From: Bacteroidia bacterium
GTDB lineage: Bacteria > Bacteroidota > Bacteroidia > Bacteroidales > VadinHA17
Assembly (NCBI GenBank): GCA_026391215.1
Contig: JAPLDX010000018.1
Span: 1-45,819 of the forward strand
Reading direction: 5' to 3'
Length of the DNA: 45,819 nucleotides
The translations under genes and the position numbers were made by a program. Positions 45,801 to 45,819 of the stretch are shown piece by piece. Each line of letters starts with the position of its first letter. Within the stretch, counting starts at the first letter, position 1. The notes beneath the pieces were generated by a model. It worked only from the letters and a program-made list of their open reading frames with translations, was not told where the DNA came from and made no database searches.

Positions 45801-45819
45801 CCCCCGGCCAGCTAAAGCT
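45798..45819. repeat. C-tract palindromic element, type 2, copy E (cut by the window edge)
   Basis: TGACCCCCGGCCAGCTAAAG and the last two bases continue from the metF stop. From the first C of the C-tract, 19 bases are identical to the minus strand of element D (33879 to 33861). As at rnr, the element starts at a gene's TGA stop codon. Only the first arm is visible. Confidence 0.7.

Overview
The window is bacterial chromosome from a member of the Bacteroidota, most likely class Bacteroidia. The evidence is a porP-gldKLMN type IX secretion locus, two families known almost only from this phylum (DUF4270 lipoprotein, DUF4954), the phylum-typical pairing of a short glycogen-synthase-like protein with panC, and promoter elements of the phylum's TTTG / TAnnTTTG type in front of several genes. 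Coding is dense on both strands. I see no tRNA, rRNA, CRISPR array, transposase or phage gene.

Layout. 1-114: 5' end of an HU-CCDC81/SPOR-type gene leaving the window (-). 285-5048 (+): surface-sugar operon with three UDP-GlcNAc3NAcA-type enzymes (WbpE, WbpD and WbpB-like), GalE and RfbB. 5053-11096 (-): DUF4954 beta-helix protein, GlmS, DUF4270 lipoprotein and an N-terminal-only GT5 protein. 11209-14844 (+): panC, panD, a flippase-like membrane protein and radA. 14972-17323 (-): penicillin-binding protein 1A. 17446-20927 (+): topA and an arginase-fold protein that lacks several metal ligands. 21107-26882 (+): porP, gldK, gldL, gldM and gldN, closed by a strong terminator. 26928-31592 (-): five tightly packed genes (PqqD-like, HprK-like kinase, S26-like peptidase, ABC exporter, PF14907-type nucleotidyltransferase). 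31665-33800 (+): rnr. 33865-36881 (-): cysS then ispG. 37123-45800 (+): a methionine operon with promoter, SAM-I riboswitch, metY, metX, hom, metH and metF.

How the genes work together. The methionine operon is a nearly complete route: homoserine formation (hom), acetylation (metX), sulfhydrylation (metY), methylation by cobalamin-dependent MetH, and methyl-folate supply by MetF. It sits behind a SAM-sensing leader. metH is interrupted by one in-frame TAA exactly between its homocysteine and folate modules. The first and second blocks feed UDP-sugar and envelope assembly. The porP-gldKLMN block encodes most of the type IX secretion and gliding motor core.

The most promising undescribed system is the five-gene cassette at 26928-31592. 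It carries the recognition, kinase, nucleotidyltransferase and exporter parts known from phosphorylated lasso-peptide clusters, but it has no lasso cyclase, no transglutaminase-like leader protease and no visible precursor, and it has a signal-peptidase-like protein instead.

A second theme is a set of C-tract palindromic intergenic elements, three of one form (about 14852, 36949 and 41038) and two of another (33798 and the right window edge). One of these supplies the stop codon and last residues of ispG.
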